Below are positions 17,275 to 26,907 of a stretch of DNA of 64,000 nucleotides, piece after piece. Source of the DNA: Dyella mobilis (lineage in GTDB: Bacteria > Pseudomonadota > Gammaproteobacteria > Xanthomonadales > Rhodanobacteraceae). The notes beneath the pieces are model-generated. The model worked only from the letters and a program-made list of their open reading frames with translations. It was not told the DNA's origin and made no database searches. The position numbers were made by a program, and so were the translations under genes. The DNA is taken from NCBI RefSeq assembly GCF_016904945.1, contig NZ_JADIKF010000038.1, forward strand, positions 292,241-356,240, given 5' to 3'. Each line of letters starts with the position of its first letter. Position 1 is the stretch's first letter.

Positions 17275-18171
17275 CTAGCGCTTTTCTGCGCAAACTTCGC
17301 GCACGCATTCGCGTAGCCAGTGGTGTACCGGATCGGCATGCAACCGCGGATGCCAAATCATCGACACGTTAAACCACGGCGTGGCAACCGGCAATGGAAA
17401 ACTGTGCATACCTTCGCGCAGCTTGCCGGTATGCCGCTCCGGCACGTTGGCGATCAGGTCGGACTGCTGCGCCAGGGCAAGTGCCGTGGCGAAACCGCTG
17501 ACGATGGTGACGATCCGGCGCTCAAGACCCAATGCGCGCAAGGCTTCGTCGGTAGGCCCTCGCTCGCGCCCGCGGCGCGACACCACGACGTGCTTGCCGT
17601 CGGCGTAGCGCTTGGGCGTGACTCTGCCTTTGCTCAAGGGATGGCCCTTGCGCACGACGCCGATGAAGCGATCGCGGAACAGCGCCTGCACGCGAAGCTC
17701 CGGCCCTTCCTCCGTACCGACCACACCGGTTTCTAGATCGACCGTGCCATCGCGTAGCGGTGTGCTGTCCTTGCTCGATTTCTGTACGAAGCGCAGGCGC
17801 ACGCCAGGAGCTTCTTCGCTGATGCGGGCGATCAGGCGCGCACCGAAGTTTTCCACGAAACCCTCGCTGCTGCGCATGGTAAAGCTGCGCACCAGCTGTT
17901 TCAGGTCGGGCCGCTGCGCCGGACGCAATACTTCTTCGGCACCTTGCACCAGCAGGCTCACGCGTTCGCGCAATTCCAGCGCCCGCGGTGTAGGTACCAA
18001 GCCGCGACCTGCACGCACCAGCAGCGGATCGCCGGTCGCTTCGCGCAGGCGCGCAAGCGCGCGGCTCATCGCCGAGGGGCTGAGCCGCAGGCGTCGTGCT
18101 GCACCGGCGACACTGCCTTCGGCCAGCAGGACATCCAGGGTGATGAGCAGGTTGAGATCGGGTGTCGACAC
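17275..18171 (-). CDS. LysR-family transcriptional regulator
   Basis: About 298 residues from GTG 18171 (VSTPDLNLLITLDVLLAEGS), the family's usual opening; GTG 18180 is an alternative and neither has a strong ribosome site. The helix-turn-helix spans ~5-65 (GSVAGAARRLRLSPSAMSRA). The effector domain follows, in the PnbR/NahR-like style. It diverges from a DHA2-family exporter gene over a gap containing a palindromic T-N11-A box, so it likely controls the exporter. Effector unknown. Confidence 0.92.
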   Translation of the reverse strand: MSTPDLNLLITLDVLLAEGSVAGAARRLRLSPSAMSRALARLREATGDPLLVRAGRGLVPTPRALELRERVSLLVQGAEEVLRPAQRPDLKQLVRSFTMRSSEGFVENFGARLIARISEEAPGVRLRFVQKSSKDSTPLRDGTVDLETGVVGTEEGPELRVQALFRDRFIGVVRKGHPLSKGRVTPKRYADGKHVVVSRRGRERGPTDEALRALGLERRIVTIVSGFATALALAQQSDLIANVPERHTGKLREGMHSFPLPVATPWFNVSMIWHPRLHADPVHHWLRECVREVCAEKR

Positions 18172-18220
18172 GCGCGGCACGATGGCATGGGCGGGATGTG
18201 GCGTCAAACGCACGAATAAA

Positions 18221-18235
18221 GTGCAAATGCTGCAC
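18221..18235. promoter_or_regulatory. LysR-type T-N11-A box
   Basis: GTGCA-AATGC-TGCAC is a perfect 5+5+5 inverted repeat containing T(18222)-N11-A(18234), the LysR consensus. It lies between the divergent LysR and exporter genes, 63 bp from the exporter start. Confidence 0.65.
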
Positions 18236-18297
18236 CTTCCGCCAGGTGTCGGCCGGACCCAGACTGACAGGCATCGTGTTTTGGAAAGAGTCCCGCC

Positions 18298-19728
18298 ATG
18301 CAAACCGCTTCACATCACGCTGCCGGCGCATCGCTACGCCCGGCGCTGACCTGCCTGGCCCTGTGCATGCTGATGCCTTCGCTGGATACCAGCATCGCCA
18401 ATGCCGGCCTGCCGACCCTGGCGCGGGCGCTGGGCGCGTCCTTCCAGCAGGCGCAATGGATCGTGCTGGCTTATCTGGTTGCCGTGACCACGTTGATCGT
18501 CAGCGTGGCACGCTGGGGCGATCTGGTCGGCCGACGGCGATTGCTGCTGGGCGGAATTGCCTTGTTTACGCTGGCTTCGCTGCTCTGCGGCACGGCACCC
18601 GCGCTCGGATGGCTGATTGCCGCTCGTGCAGTGCAGGGGCTTGGCGCGGCCGTCATGATGGCGTTGACCGTAGCGTTCGTCGGCGAGACGGTGCCGAAAG
18701 CAAAAACCGGCAGCGCGATGGGTTTGCTCGGCACGATGTCGGCGGTGGGCACTTCGCTGGGGCCATCGCTGGGCGGCATGCTGATGGCAACGCTGAGCTG
18801 GCACGCGATCTTTCTGGTCAACGTGCCGCTGGGCATCGCGAACTGGCTGCTCGCTTACCACTATCTGCCGCACGACCGGCCCACGTCCGCAGCCGATCGC
18901 CCGCGTTTCGATTACATCGGCACCTTGCTGCTGGCGCTGACGCTGATGGCTTATGCCTTGGCGATGACGATCGGGCACGCGCATTTCGGCTGGTTCAACG
19001 CCACGCTGCTGTCGTTCGCCGCCGTCGGCGCCGTGCTGTTTGTCCTGGCGCAAGCGCGCAGCGCTGCGCCACTGATCCGGCTGGCGCTGTTTCGCGATCC
19101 CGTGTTGAGCGCAAGCCTTGCCGCCAGCACGCTGGTTTCCGCGGTGATGATGACGACCCTGGTAGTGGGGCCGTTCTATCTCTCGCTGGCACTCGGTTTG
19201 AAGACTGCAGCGGTCGGGTTTGTGCTGTCGGCCGGTCCGCTGGTCTCCGCCTTGTGCGGCGTGCCCGCCGGATGGGTCGTGGATCGGTTCGGCGCTCCTC
19301 GCGTGGCAGCCGCCGGGCTCGCCGCATTGGCTTGCGGCTGTGCCGCGTTGTCACTGCTTTCGCCGGACTTTGGCATCGCCGGTTACCTGGCGTGCATCGT
19401 CGTCGTTACGCCGGGCTATGCCGCATTCCAGGCGGCGAACAACACCTTGATCATGGCCGACGTGCGCGCGGATGAGCGCGGTGTCGTATCGGGCCTGCTC
19501 AGCCTGTCGCGCAATCTGGGGCTGATCACCGGAGCGTCGGTAATGGCTTCGGTTTTCGCGTTTGCTTCGGCGATGAGCGGTATCGCCTCGGCCCATGCCG
19601 CAGCGGCCGCCATCGGCATGCATGCGGCTTTTGCGGTAGCCACCGTGCTGATCGTCGCCGCGCTGGCTATTGCGACGGCGAGCCGGATCCTGTTTGCGCG
19701 CCGCGCCATGACGGGAGATTCGGCGTAA
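18298..19728 (+). CDS. MFS exporter, DHA2 family
   Basis: 476 residues, with about 14 hydrophobic spans, as in the drug:H+ antiporter-2 family (QacA/EmrB/SmvA type). Motif A is present after span 2 as RWGDLVGRRRLL, and LDTSIANAGLP in span 1 is the DHA2 motif D1 region. Motif C-like GTSLGPSLGGML lies in span 5. It sits in the inner membrane and probably exports toxic compounds. It is controlled, by inference, by the divergent LysR gene. No periplasmic adaptor gene is adjacent, so it works as a single component. Confidence 0.9.
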   Translation: MQTASHHAAGASLRPALTCLALCMLMPSLDTSIANAGLPTLARALGASFQQAQWIVLAYLVAVTTLIVSVARWGDLVGRRRLLLGGIALFTLASLLCGTAPALGWLIAARAVQGLGAAVMMALTVAFVGETVPKAKTGSAMGLLGTMSAVGTSLGPSLGGMLMATLSWHAIFLVNVPLGIANWLLAYHYLPHDRPTSAADRPRFDYIGTLLLALTLMAYALAMTIGHAHFGWFNATLLSFAAVGAVLFVLAQARSAAPLIRLALFRDPVLSASLAASTLVSAVMMTTLVVGPFYLSLALGLKTAAVGFVLSAGPLVSALCGVPAGWVVDRFGAPRVAAAGLAALACGCAALSLLSPDFGIAGYLACIVVVTPGYAAFQAANNTLIMADVRADERGVVSGLLSLSRNLGLITGASVMASVFAFASAMSGIASAHAAAAAIGMHAAFAVATVLIVAALAIATASRILFARRAMTGDSA

Positions 19729-19845
19729 TTCCCGCCGTGCAAAGCCTACTGCCGCACACTGTCAGCAGTATCGGCAACGACAGCGGATTTACCGCCGATA
19801 TCCAGGCACCATAGGTGCTCCCGCCCCGCCATCGACGACGCCGAC

Positions 19846-20727
19846 ATGTCCCCGCGCTCCGCTCTCATGCCGATATTGCTCGCGGTCGGCGCGCTGCTGA
19901 TCAGCATGTCGTCGTATCAATGCGGTGCCGCGGTGGCCAAGCAGCTGTTCCCGAGCGTGGGCGCGCAAGGCGCCACCGCGTACCGCCTGGGCCTGGGCGC
20001 GTTGATCATGCTGTTGGTGCGTCGACCTTGGCGTTCTTTGCGCCGCGACGCCAACTGGCGCGCGCTGTGGGGTTATGGACTGTCGATGGGTGTGATGAAC
20101 CTGGCGTTCTACATGGCCTTGCGCACGATTCCGCTGGGCATTGCCGTGGCGGTGGAATTCATGGGGCCACTGACCATCGCACTGCTCGGCTCGCGCCGGC
20201 CGCTGGACTTTTTGTGGATTGGCCTGGCCTTGCTCGGCCTGCTTCTTTTGCTGCCGCTGCGCGGCTCGGCACGTGCACTGGACCCGGTCGGCGTGGTCTA
20301 TATGCTGATTGCCGCGATCGGCTGGGCGCTGTACATCGTGTTCGGACCGAAGGCCGGTGCAGCTTTCGGCGCCGATGCCGTCACCCTCGGCATTGCCATC
20401 GGCGCCCTGGTGGCCGTGCCGGCGGGCTTCATGCATGCCGGCCACGCGTTGCTTGCGCCGTCCCTGTTGCCGTTGGGGCTGGGTGTGGCCGTGCTCAGTT
20501 CGATCCTGCCGTATTCGCTGGAAATGATCGCGCTCACTCGCTTGCCCGCGCGCACCTTCAGCATATTGGTGAGCCTCGAACCGGTGATCGCCGCGCTGGT
20601 CGGCGCAAGTTTCCTGGGCGAACACTTGAGCAGCATGCAATGGCTCGCCATCACCGCCATCATGATGGCTTCCGCGGGCGCGGCATTCGCGGCCATGCGG
20701 CCGGTGGCCGAGCCGTTGCCCAATTGA
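19846..20727 (+). CDS. rhtA: EamA-family exporter, RhtA-like (threonine/homoserine efflux)
   Basis: 293 residues with ten hydrophobic spans in two EamA halves, nearly the length of E. coli RhtA (295). Characteristic stretches include MNLAFYMALRTIPLGIAVAV, EFMGPLTIALLGSRR and SSILPYSLEMIALTRLPART, all RhtA hallmarks. It likely exports threonine, homoserine and related amino acids across the inner membrane. It stands alone downstream of the MFS exporter after 117 bp. The symbol is by similarity. Confidence 0.82.
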   Translation: MSPRSALMPILLAVGALLISMSSYQCGAAVAKQLFPSVGAQGATAYRLGLGALIMLLVRRPWRSLRRDANWRALWGYGLSMGVMNLAFYMALRTIPLGIAVAVEFMGPLTIALLGSRRPLDFLWIGLALLGLLLLLPLRGSARALDPVGVVYMLIAAIGWALYIVFGPKAGAAFGADAVTLGIAIGALVAVPAGFMHAGHALLAPSLLPLGLGVAVLSSILPYSLEMIALTRLPARTFSILVSLEPVIAALVGASFLGEHLSSMQWLAITAIMMASAGAAFAAMRPVAEPLPN

Positions 20728-20740
20728 GGCCTCGCCGCGC

Positions 20741-23146
20741 TCACTCGTAGCGCAGCGCCACCGCCGGATCGACACGCAACGCGCGCAACAGCGGCAACAA
20801 TGCAGCCAGCGCCGACACCAGCACGATCAATACGATCACCGGGATGAACACCGCCGGGTCCTGCGCGCGCGTGCGCAGGTTCGGATCCGCCAGCAACTTC
20901 GACCATGGCGACGACAGCACCAGGCCGATGCCCAAGCCGAGCCCCAGTTGCCAGAACAACACTTTGCCCGCCTCGCACAGGATCGCGCCGTGTCCGGCGC
21001 CAATGGCGCGGCGAATGCCGATTTCGCGCGTGCGCTGCTCCACCGAGAACGCCAGCACGCCGTATAGCCCCGCAGCGGCCAGGATCAGTGCCACCAGGCC
21101 CAGCGCGCTGAAGACGTCGGTCAGCACCACCAGGCCCACCCGCGTGCTCGCCATGTCACGTGCCTGGCTGTGCACGTCGTAGACGGCGGCCTGCAGATCC
21201 ACGCCGTGCACCGCATCCGTCAACGGTTGCACGAAAGCATAGGCATCGGCACGTGTGCGCACGGCCAGACCCAGGCTGCGCAAAGGCGCCTGGCCTGCTG
21301 CCTGGTCCATCGGCATCAGCAATCCCGGCAGGGATTTTTCGAGCATGTCGTCCAGTTGCAGCGACTCGATCACGCCGATCACCCTCACGATGCGCGCCCC
21401 GGGTTTACCCGGATACACCACCAGTTCGCGGTTGAGCGGATCCTGGTGCGGCCAGATGCTCTGCGCCATCTTTGCATCGATCACCGCCACGGCTGCGCTG
21501 TCGGCGGTATCGCGCGCGTCGAAGAAGCGGCCCTCGCGCAACGACACGTCGTACGTATCCAGAAAGTGCCGATCGACGATACCCATCTGCACTTCAGGCC
21601 AACCGTCCAACGGCTTGGCCTGTCCAGGCAGCGCCACGTGCTCGTGACTGCCCAGGGACGCGCCCGGCACGGTGTTGGATGCCGTGGCGCTGATCACCTC
21701 CGGATTCCGGCGCAGGCGCTCCACCACGTCGTCGAAGAATTGGATGTACTGCGCATCGCTGCCGTATGCCTTGGGCGGCAGCGCCACCTCGGCCGTCAAT
21801 ACTTGATGGGCGCGCGTGGCACCGGTGATCTGTTGTTCCAACAGCGCATTCAAGGCCCGCACGAAGGTTCCGGCACCCACCAGCAGCAACACGGTGAGCG
21901 CCACTTCGGCCACCACCATGATCTTTGCCGCGCGGGCGAATTTGCTGCCGGAACCTTTGTTGCCATCGCGCAAGGCATCCTGCAAATCGGGTCTGGACGC
22001 ACGCCACGCCGGAATGCCGCCGGCCAACGCGGTGCTCAACGCTGCGGCAACCATGCCAAATACCACAACCCATCCGTCCACGACCGGCATGACCAGCGAG
22101 GATTGCGGGCGGCTGGCCGTCCACGTCGTCATCAGCCATTGATCGCCGGCGTGGGCGATGGGCAAGGCGACGGCCAACGCGGCCACGCTGAGCAAGGCGC
22201 TTTCCACCAGCGCACCGATCACCAGGCGCGCGCGGCTTCCGCCCAGGGCGCTGCGCAATGCCAGCTCGTGACTTCGCTGCAGGGTTTGCACCAATTGCAG
22301 GTTGGCCACGTTGGTGCATGCCAGCAGCAACACCAGCACGCCGGCCCCGAACATCAGCCACGCCCAGTGGCACGCATCGTTGGGCACGATGCCTTGCAAC
22401 ATCGGTCCGACGATCAGGCGCTGCGTTTGTTGCGTCGGCGGCAATGCATCCTGCAATCGGCCGGACCACGCCGCCAGTTCCGCGCGGGCCTGATCCAGCT
22501 GCGCGGCCGGCGCCAACCGGCCGAATGCCGCGATGCGCCGATGCGCTCCCGGCGTCAGGCGCAACGGCAACCAGGCCTGCGCACCACTGGGAAAGTCGAA
22601 GCTGGCGGGCAATACGCCGACCACGGTTGCCCACTCGCCATTGATCCGCACGGCGCGTCCAAGAACGTGCGGATCGGCACCGAACGCATGCCGCCACACA
22701 CCTTCGCTCAACAGCACCACGGCCGGCGCGCCGGGCGCATCATCTGCCGCTGCGAAGCCGCGACCGAGCAAGGGTTCGACTCCCAGCAGCTTCAGCATGG
22801 ATGCCGTCAGTTGGCAGCCCGTGTAGTGGACCGCGCCGTTGCCGCTGTCGAGACTGATACCGGCATCGTCGTAGGCGCCAAGCAGATCGAGGCTGCGCAA
22901 GCCGCCTTGCAGGATCCGAAACTGGTCGCTGTCGACGTCGCCGATGATATTGGTCAACGATTCGCCCACGGCCACCAGTCGATCGGCGCCCGGATAAGGC
23001 AACGGCTTGAGCACCAGCGAATTGACCAGGCTGAAGACAAACAACACCATGCCCAGGCCAACGCCCAGCACGGCGACGGACAGCAATGCATAACCGGGCC
23101 GTCGTTTCAGGCGCCGCCACGCACCGCGCAATTCATGCCTGATCAT
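20741..23146 (-). CDS. Orphan MacB/FtsX-type ABC permease (ADOP-like, duplicated)
   Basis: 801 residues from ATG 23146 (GAGG four bases upstream). There are two tandem MacB-periplasmic-core plus FtsX permease units. The N-terminal part, starting MIRHELRGAWRRLKRRPGYALL, has one membrane anchor, a large periplasmic domain and three spans. The C-terminal half repeats it, with VLAFSVEQRTREIGIRRAIG near the last spans. This is the layout of acidobacterial-type duplicated orphan permeases, in which no ATPase is encoded beside the permease, and none is seen here. Function is mechanotransmission or efflux by analogy; substrate unknown. It converges on rhtA, 13 bp away. Confidence 0.85.
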   Translation of the reverse strand: MIRHELRGAWRRLKRRPGYALLSVAVLGVGLGMVLFVFSLVNSLVLKPLPYPGADRLVAVGESLTNIIGDVDSDQFRILQGGLRSLDLLGAYDDAGISLDSGNGAVHYTGCQLTASMLKLLGVEPLLGRGFAAADDAPGAPAVVLLSEGVWRHAFGADPHVLGRAVRINGEWATVVGVLPASFDFPSGAQAWLPLRLTPGAHRRIAAFGRLAPAAQLDQARAELAAWSGRLQDALPPTQQTQRLIVGPMLQGIVPNDACHWAWLMFGAGVLVLLLACTNVANLQLVQTLQRSHELALRSALGGSRARLVIGALVESALLSVAALAVALPIAHAGDQWLMTTWTASRPQSSLVMPVVDGWVVVFGMVAAALSTALAGGIPAWRASRPDLQDALRDGNKGSGSKFARAAKIMVVAEVALTVLLLVGAGTFVRALNALLEQQITGATRAHQVLTAEVALPPKAYGSDAQYIQFFDDVVERLRRNPEVISATASNTVPGASLGSHEHVALPGQAKPLDGWPEVQMGIVDRHFLDTYDVSLREGRFFDARDTADSAAVAVIDAKMAQSIWPHQDPLNRELVVYPGKPGARIVRVIGVIESLQLDDMLEKSLPGLLMPMDQAAGQAPLRSLGLAVRTRADAYAFVQPLTDAVHGVDLQAAVYDVHSQARDMASTRVGLVVLTDVFSALGLVALILAAAGLYGVLAFSVEQRTREIGIRRAIGAGHGAILCEAGKVLFWQLGLGLGIGLVLSSPWSKLLADPNLRTRAQDPAVFIPVIVLIVLVSALAALLPLLRALRVDPAVALRYE

Positions 23147-23322
23147 CGATCCTCGTCTCCCTGTCGCGTGCCCGGCGCGGACGGCGCGACCACTGGTCAT
23201 GGGTCATGCGCGTGCCGATGGACACATCCCGCCCGGCACCCGGCGCAGCTATCTTTACGTCACCCCGCAGCAAGCGCCATGCCAAGGCAAAAACAGCGTG
23301 AAATCAACTCATTGATCGGCCA

Positions 23323-23400
23323 GGTACGTCGCGTGCCGCGGTCAAACCGGACGCCTGCGTCCGTTTGCGTACAGCCACACCCTGCCCGCAACGACGTACC
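23323..23400. other. Nested inverted repeats in a gene-free gap
   Basis: GGTACGTCG (23323-23331) pairs perfectly with CGACGTACC (23392-23400) and encloses a second hairpin, CAAAC(C)GGACGC with GCGTCCGTTTG (23343-23367). The gap 23147-23525 otherwise shows no gene. It could be a structured 5' leader for the 23526 gene or a DNA-level element. Function unknown. Confidence 0.35.
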
Positions 23401-23525
23401 GGGGACAAAGCCCGCCACGTCATGCAACCAAAAGCGCGCGGCGTGCATCGAACGATGACCGGATCTTCCACTCGAATTGAAACACCCGGACATCCCCCGT
23501 TTCTCGATTCCAACAGGGACGCCAA

Positions 23526-24530
23526 ATGAAAGCACTACGCTCGTTGCTCGTGATGTTAGGTGTCGGCGCCGCTTGCATGACCGCCGCTGCCGATCCCGTA
23601 GCCAGGCCCATCGACATCCATTGGAATCAGGGAGCCGAGGACTGCAAGAAGACGCCGCAACCGCCCTTGCAGGTCTATGCCTACGATGCGCAGACCTACA
23701 TCTTGCGCGAGAGCCCATGCGCGACGTTCGAAGCACCCTTCATGTACTTGCTGATAGGCAGCCAGAAAGCCTTGATGATCGACACGGGCGACGTGGCCGA
23801 TCCCGCGGCGGTGCCGCTGGCCAGCACGGTCATGAAGCTGCTGCCGGGTGAAGGCGCGGCCAAGCTTCCGCTGATCGTGGTGCATACCCACGGGCACCTG
23901 GATCATCGCGCCGGCGATCCGCAGTTCAAGGTGCTTCCCAACGTGCAGGTGGCGGGAACCGACCTGGAACACGTCAAGCAGTTCTTCGGCTTCAACGATT
24001 GGCCCAATGGGGTGGACCACATCGACCTGGGCGGTCGCGTCGTCGACGTGATGCCCACCCCGGGCCACTATCCGTCACACGTCTCCTACTACGACGGCAA
24101 CACCGGGCTGTTCTTTTCGGGCGACTTTTTCATGCCGGCCCGTCTTCTCATCGACAACAAGGACGAAGATGTCGCCAGCGCCAAGCGCGTGGCCGAATTC
24201 ATCAAGGATCGTCCGGTGACCTACGTGCTGGGCGGGCACGTCGAGCTGGATGCCAACGGCAACACCTTCGATTTCGGGTCGACCTACCACCCCAACGAAC
24301 ACGTCCTGCAACTGACCAAGCAGGATCTGCTCGGCCTGCCGGCGATCGTCAGCCAGTTCAACGGCTTCTATAACCAGCGCGGCATGTACGTGATGATGGA
24401 TCAATATCGCGTACTGATCGCCCAGCTCGTCGGATTGCTGCTGGTGGTGGGGACCATCATCACCCTCATCTGGCGATTCGTGCGTGGGCGCCGCCGCCGT
24501 CGTCGGGCCATGGCGCTTCAGGCCGCGTGA
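23526..24530 (+). CDS. Exported metallo-beta-lactamase-fold hydrolase with C-terminal anchor
   Basis: 334 residues. A signal peptide (MKALRSLLVMLGVGAACMTA) leads into a metallo-beta-lactamase domain with HTHGHLDHRAG, GH in MPTPGHYPSH, FFSGDFFMP and a final metal His in VLGGHVELD. A C-terminal span (LVGLLLVVGTIITLIWRFV) followed by an Arg-rich cytoplasmic tail anchors it in the inner membrane, with the enzyme in the periplasm. Substrate is unknown; it is not a class B beta-lactamase by its surrounding residues. No partner gene is evident. Confidence 0.88.
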   Translation: MKALRSLLVMLGVGAACMTAAADPVARPIDIHWNQGAEDCKKTPQPPLQVYAYDAQTYILRESPCATFEAPFMYLLIGSQKALMIDTGDVADPAAVPLASTVMKLLPGEGAAKLPLIVVHTHGHLDHRAGDPQFKVLPNVQVAGTDLEHVKQFFGFNDWPNGVDHIDLGGRVVDVMPTPGHYPSHVSYYDGNTGLFFSGDFFMPARLLIDNKDEDVASAKRVAEFIKDRPVTYVLGGHVELDANGNTFDFGSTYHPNEHVLQLTKQDLLGLPAIVSQFNGFYNQRGMYVMMDQYRVLIAQLVGLLLVVGTIITLIWRFVRGRRRRRRAMALQAA

Positions 24531-24581
24531 TGAAGACAGGCAAGGCGCGCATCATGGCGCCTTGCCCGTAAGCGCGGCTTT

Positions 24582-24962
24582 TCACCCGGAAGTAGCGGCC
24601 CGCTTCGGCGATGGCGCCGTGGAAGAATCGGCGGGATATTCCTTGCGCGCCTTGAAGTCGCCGTCGAACCAGATGCCGTCGTGGCTCAACATGTAAGAGG
24701 CGCAACCGCACCCATTGCAGACCGTCGCCCGATCTCCGTCCTTGAGCGATTGCGCCATGCTTGCCGCAAAAGGTGCCTTGCCTTCCTGCCAGGCGCTGAG
24801 GATCTCGCGCGTCTTTTGATCCGGAATCGGCGTGCGCAGGTCGCATTGCACGCATACGTAGGGTTGCTGGCTGTTTTGCAGATGCACCGAATAGATGTCC
24901 GATGCATTCGCCGCGTACGGCCACGACACGAACAAAACGAGCAGTATCCATAGCTTCTTCAC
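24582..24962 (-). CDS. Small secreted Cys-rich protein, unknown
   Basis: 126 residues from GTG 24962 with AGGAAGAG just upstream. A signal peptide (MKKLWILLVLFVSWPYAANA) precedes a mature part with paired cysteines, CVQC near residue 40 and CNGCGC near residue 85, suggesting a metal site or disulfides. The C-terminus is Ser/Pro/Lys-rich. I do not recognise the family. It converges on the anchored hydrolase. Likely periplasmic. Confidence 0.7.
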   Translation of the reverse strand: MKKLWILLVLFVSWPYAANASDIYSVHLQNSQQPYVCVQCDLRTPIPDQKTREILSAWQEGKAPFAASMAQSLKDGDRATVCNGCGCASYMLSHDGIWFDGDFKARKEYPADSSTAPSPKRAATSG

Positions 24963-25083
24963 GGTCTCTTCCTTTACGCAGCTATCCAGCCGACGAATTT
25001 AGATAAAGAACGTGTCAGATTGTTTTCTGCGCTTGCGAGTCCGCGCCAGCCGTCCCATCGTGATTTTTTGCGACGCTGGCGTG

Positions 25084-25112
25084 GGGACATGCGCTGTAGT
25101 CGCGCATGTCCC
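25084..25112. other. Perfect hairpin in the 24963-25281 gap
   Basis: GGGACATGCGC (25084-25094), loop of seven bases, GCGCATGTCCC (25102-25112). There is no U-tract, so it is not a standard terminator. Its shape (11-bp stem, 7-base loop) equals that of the hairpin at 3718-3746, although the sequence differs. Nothing else is visible in this 319 bp gap. Confidence 0.4.
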
Positions 25113-25281
25113 TCCGGGGGTGATATACAGCACGCCCGATCAAATCCGCACCTTCGCTTTTTGATGTAGCCGATCACGCCCCACCCATGGCTTCCTGCCA
25201 CTTCAGCCCAAATTCGCTCGCCGCAATTTCCGTTTACGCAATGACCACTGCCCCAACGCGACAAAAGCCATCGCGATGAGA

Positions 25282-25833
25282 TCAGCCAATCGGGTTGAGG
25301 AGAACAGCTTCTCGCTCGTGCAAGGTCGCCTGGATCGCCGCCAATCCGCTTTCCACCTCGGCGATGGCGGCGATCAATGCCGTGCCGTCCGCTCCCTCGA
25401 CCATCGAGCGCAACAAGTCAGCCTGGCCGATGAGTTGCTCGTCGTGTGCGATCAGCGTTTCAAGCGTTGCCGCTTCCGTTCGATAGCGCTGGGTCATGCG
25501 ATCGTTTTCGGGTGCGGGCAATGCTTCGATGCGACCCTTTAGCGTGCCGATGGCCTGGGCTAGGCGCTCGAGACTTTGAGCGCCCGCCACCGCTTGAGGC
25601 GAAGGAAAGGGATGTTGGCGTGTCGGTGGCGGCAGTTCGGTCCGCCGATAGGACGACTCCGCCGCCTCCACCCCTTCCCGGGCTCGTCCAAGCAACCACG
25701 CGGTCTTGCTTCGCACCAACAGATCGTCGGCGCGAAGCTGGTTTTCCTTGCGGTAGAAGTTGTAGCCCCAACCGTGAAAAAGGTTGATCGCTACCTGCCG
25801 CAGGGCCCCGGCGTCGTAGAAGCCGCTGCTCAC
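25282..25833 (-). CDS. Unknown coiled-coil-like protein coupled to the SPFH gene
   Basis: 183 residues. GTG 25833 overlaps the SPFH stop by four bases (GTGA), so translation is coupled and the two products probably work together. The N-terminal part (INLFHGWGYNFYRKENQLRA) has one short aromatic segment. The C-terminal half, from about residue 85, is heptad-like and charged (LERLAQAIGTLKGRIEALPA; LETLIAHDEQLIGQADLLRS), suggesting a coiled coil. No signal peptide and no recognised domain. A partner or adaptor of the SPFH protein is my inference. Confidence 0.72.
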   Translation of the reverse strand: MSSGFYDAGALRQVAINLFHGWGYNFYRKENQLRADDLLVRSKTAWLLGRAREGVEAAESSYRRTELPPPTRQHPFPSPQAVAGAQSLERLAQAIGTLKGRIEALPAPENDRMTQRYRTEAATLETLIAHDEQLIGQADLLRSMVEGADGTALIAAIAEVESGLAAIQATLHEREAVLLNPIG

Positions 25834-26672
25834 ACCGAGCCGCCGCCAAGTCCGGTGTCACCATTTACCGAGTACATGCCGGTCGGCTGGCCGCCGATGT
25901 TGAACGGCATGCCGGCAGCCGCATTGGGCGCGGAAACCAGGCCCTTTTCAGCCATGCGCAAGGCCAGGTAATAGCGCACCGCTTCCACCGGCGTCAGGCC
26001 CAGTGCCTGCAAGGAGATCAACTCGCGCATGCGGTCGTCCTTGGGCAGGATCAGCACCTTCAGATCGTTGAGCATGATGCCGTAGATCTTCAGGAAATCG
26101 GTCAGGTGGTTTTTGACGATCTCGCGAATGTCGCTGATGTGCTCGTTGATATCTTCCATCTTGGTGACTTGCACCACCTGGTTGATCGCCTGCTCGATAG
26201 CCGGGCCGGCGTACTCGGCAACTTCGCGCGTATCGATGAAATTGCCGTTGAAAGGAAGATGGGTGATCAGGTCGAGCGCGGCCTGCTTGCTGTCAACGTG
26301 GATGTAGTAATCCACCTGATAAGCCATTTCGGCCATTTCGGCGCTCGTAGCAATGCCGGTATTGCGCACCAGCAACTTGGAACGGTTGATGTAGATGACT
26401 TCGAAAACCCAGGGAGAAGAACCGCCGAAAAAGCCTTGGGCGATCGAACCAAGCAGCGGCTTGTCCGGCGTGGTCAGCGCGTATTGGCCGGTCTCATAAA
26501 CATTCAGCACGGCACCGCGCGACTTGAGAACGCAGAAGTGATTGCTTTCCACCGTCAACAACGAGCCCGATACGATGCTTTCGTCGACGATTTTCACCGC
26601 CAGCGCCTTGGTACCCAGCATGTCCGTGCCGTCGCGCTGCAACGAGGTAATGACTTGGCGTGTAATGGCCAT
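25830..26672 (-). CDS. SPFH/Band-7 domain protein (virion-core-like family)
   Basis: 280 residues from ATG 26672 with GGGAG seven bases upstream. It has an SPFH domain (FCVLKSRGAVLNVYETGQYA; VIYINRSKLLVRNTGIATSA), a helical region (IEQAINQVVQVTKMEDINEH) and a Gly-rich tail with no transmembrane segment. This matches the SPFH family often labelled 'virion core protein' in bacterial genomes; members form membrane-associated oligomers. It is followed by the coupled coiled-coil gene. Its upstream gap (26673-26907) carries the inverted repeat AATTGCA/TGCAATT at 26802-26822 and no gene. Confidence 0.85.
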   Translation of the reverse strand: MAITRQVITSLQRDGTDMLGTKALAVKIVDESIVSGSLLTVESNHFCVLKSRGAVLNVYETGQYALTTPDKPLLGSIAQGFFGGSSPWVFEVIYINRSKLLVRNTGIATSAEMAEMAYQVDYYIHVDSKQAALDLITHLPFNGNFIDTREVAEYAGPAIEQAINQVVQVTKMEDINEHISDIREIVKNHLTDFLKIYGIMLNDLKVLILPKDDRMRELISLQALGLTPVEAVRYYLALRMAEKGLVSAPNAAAGMPFNIGGQPTGMYSVNGDTGLGGGSV

Positions 26673-26907
26673 CTTGCTACTCCCTGTTTGGTGTCCCTGA
26701 AAGGCACAGCATAGCTGCGCCCATGGCGGGCGATCCAGTGGCGTACCGTTATTCGAAAGAACGTGGTTTTGGCAAAAGCAGCCTTTGGCCCGCCCGCAAA
26801 TAATTGCAGCTTTGTTGCAATTGGTCGCACGCAACGTGGATGACACGTGCCACCCAGACGGTTACCGATGTCACCCCACGATGCGGCCTGCCTACGGCGC
26901 CACTGCC

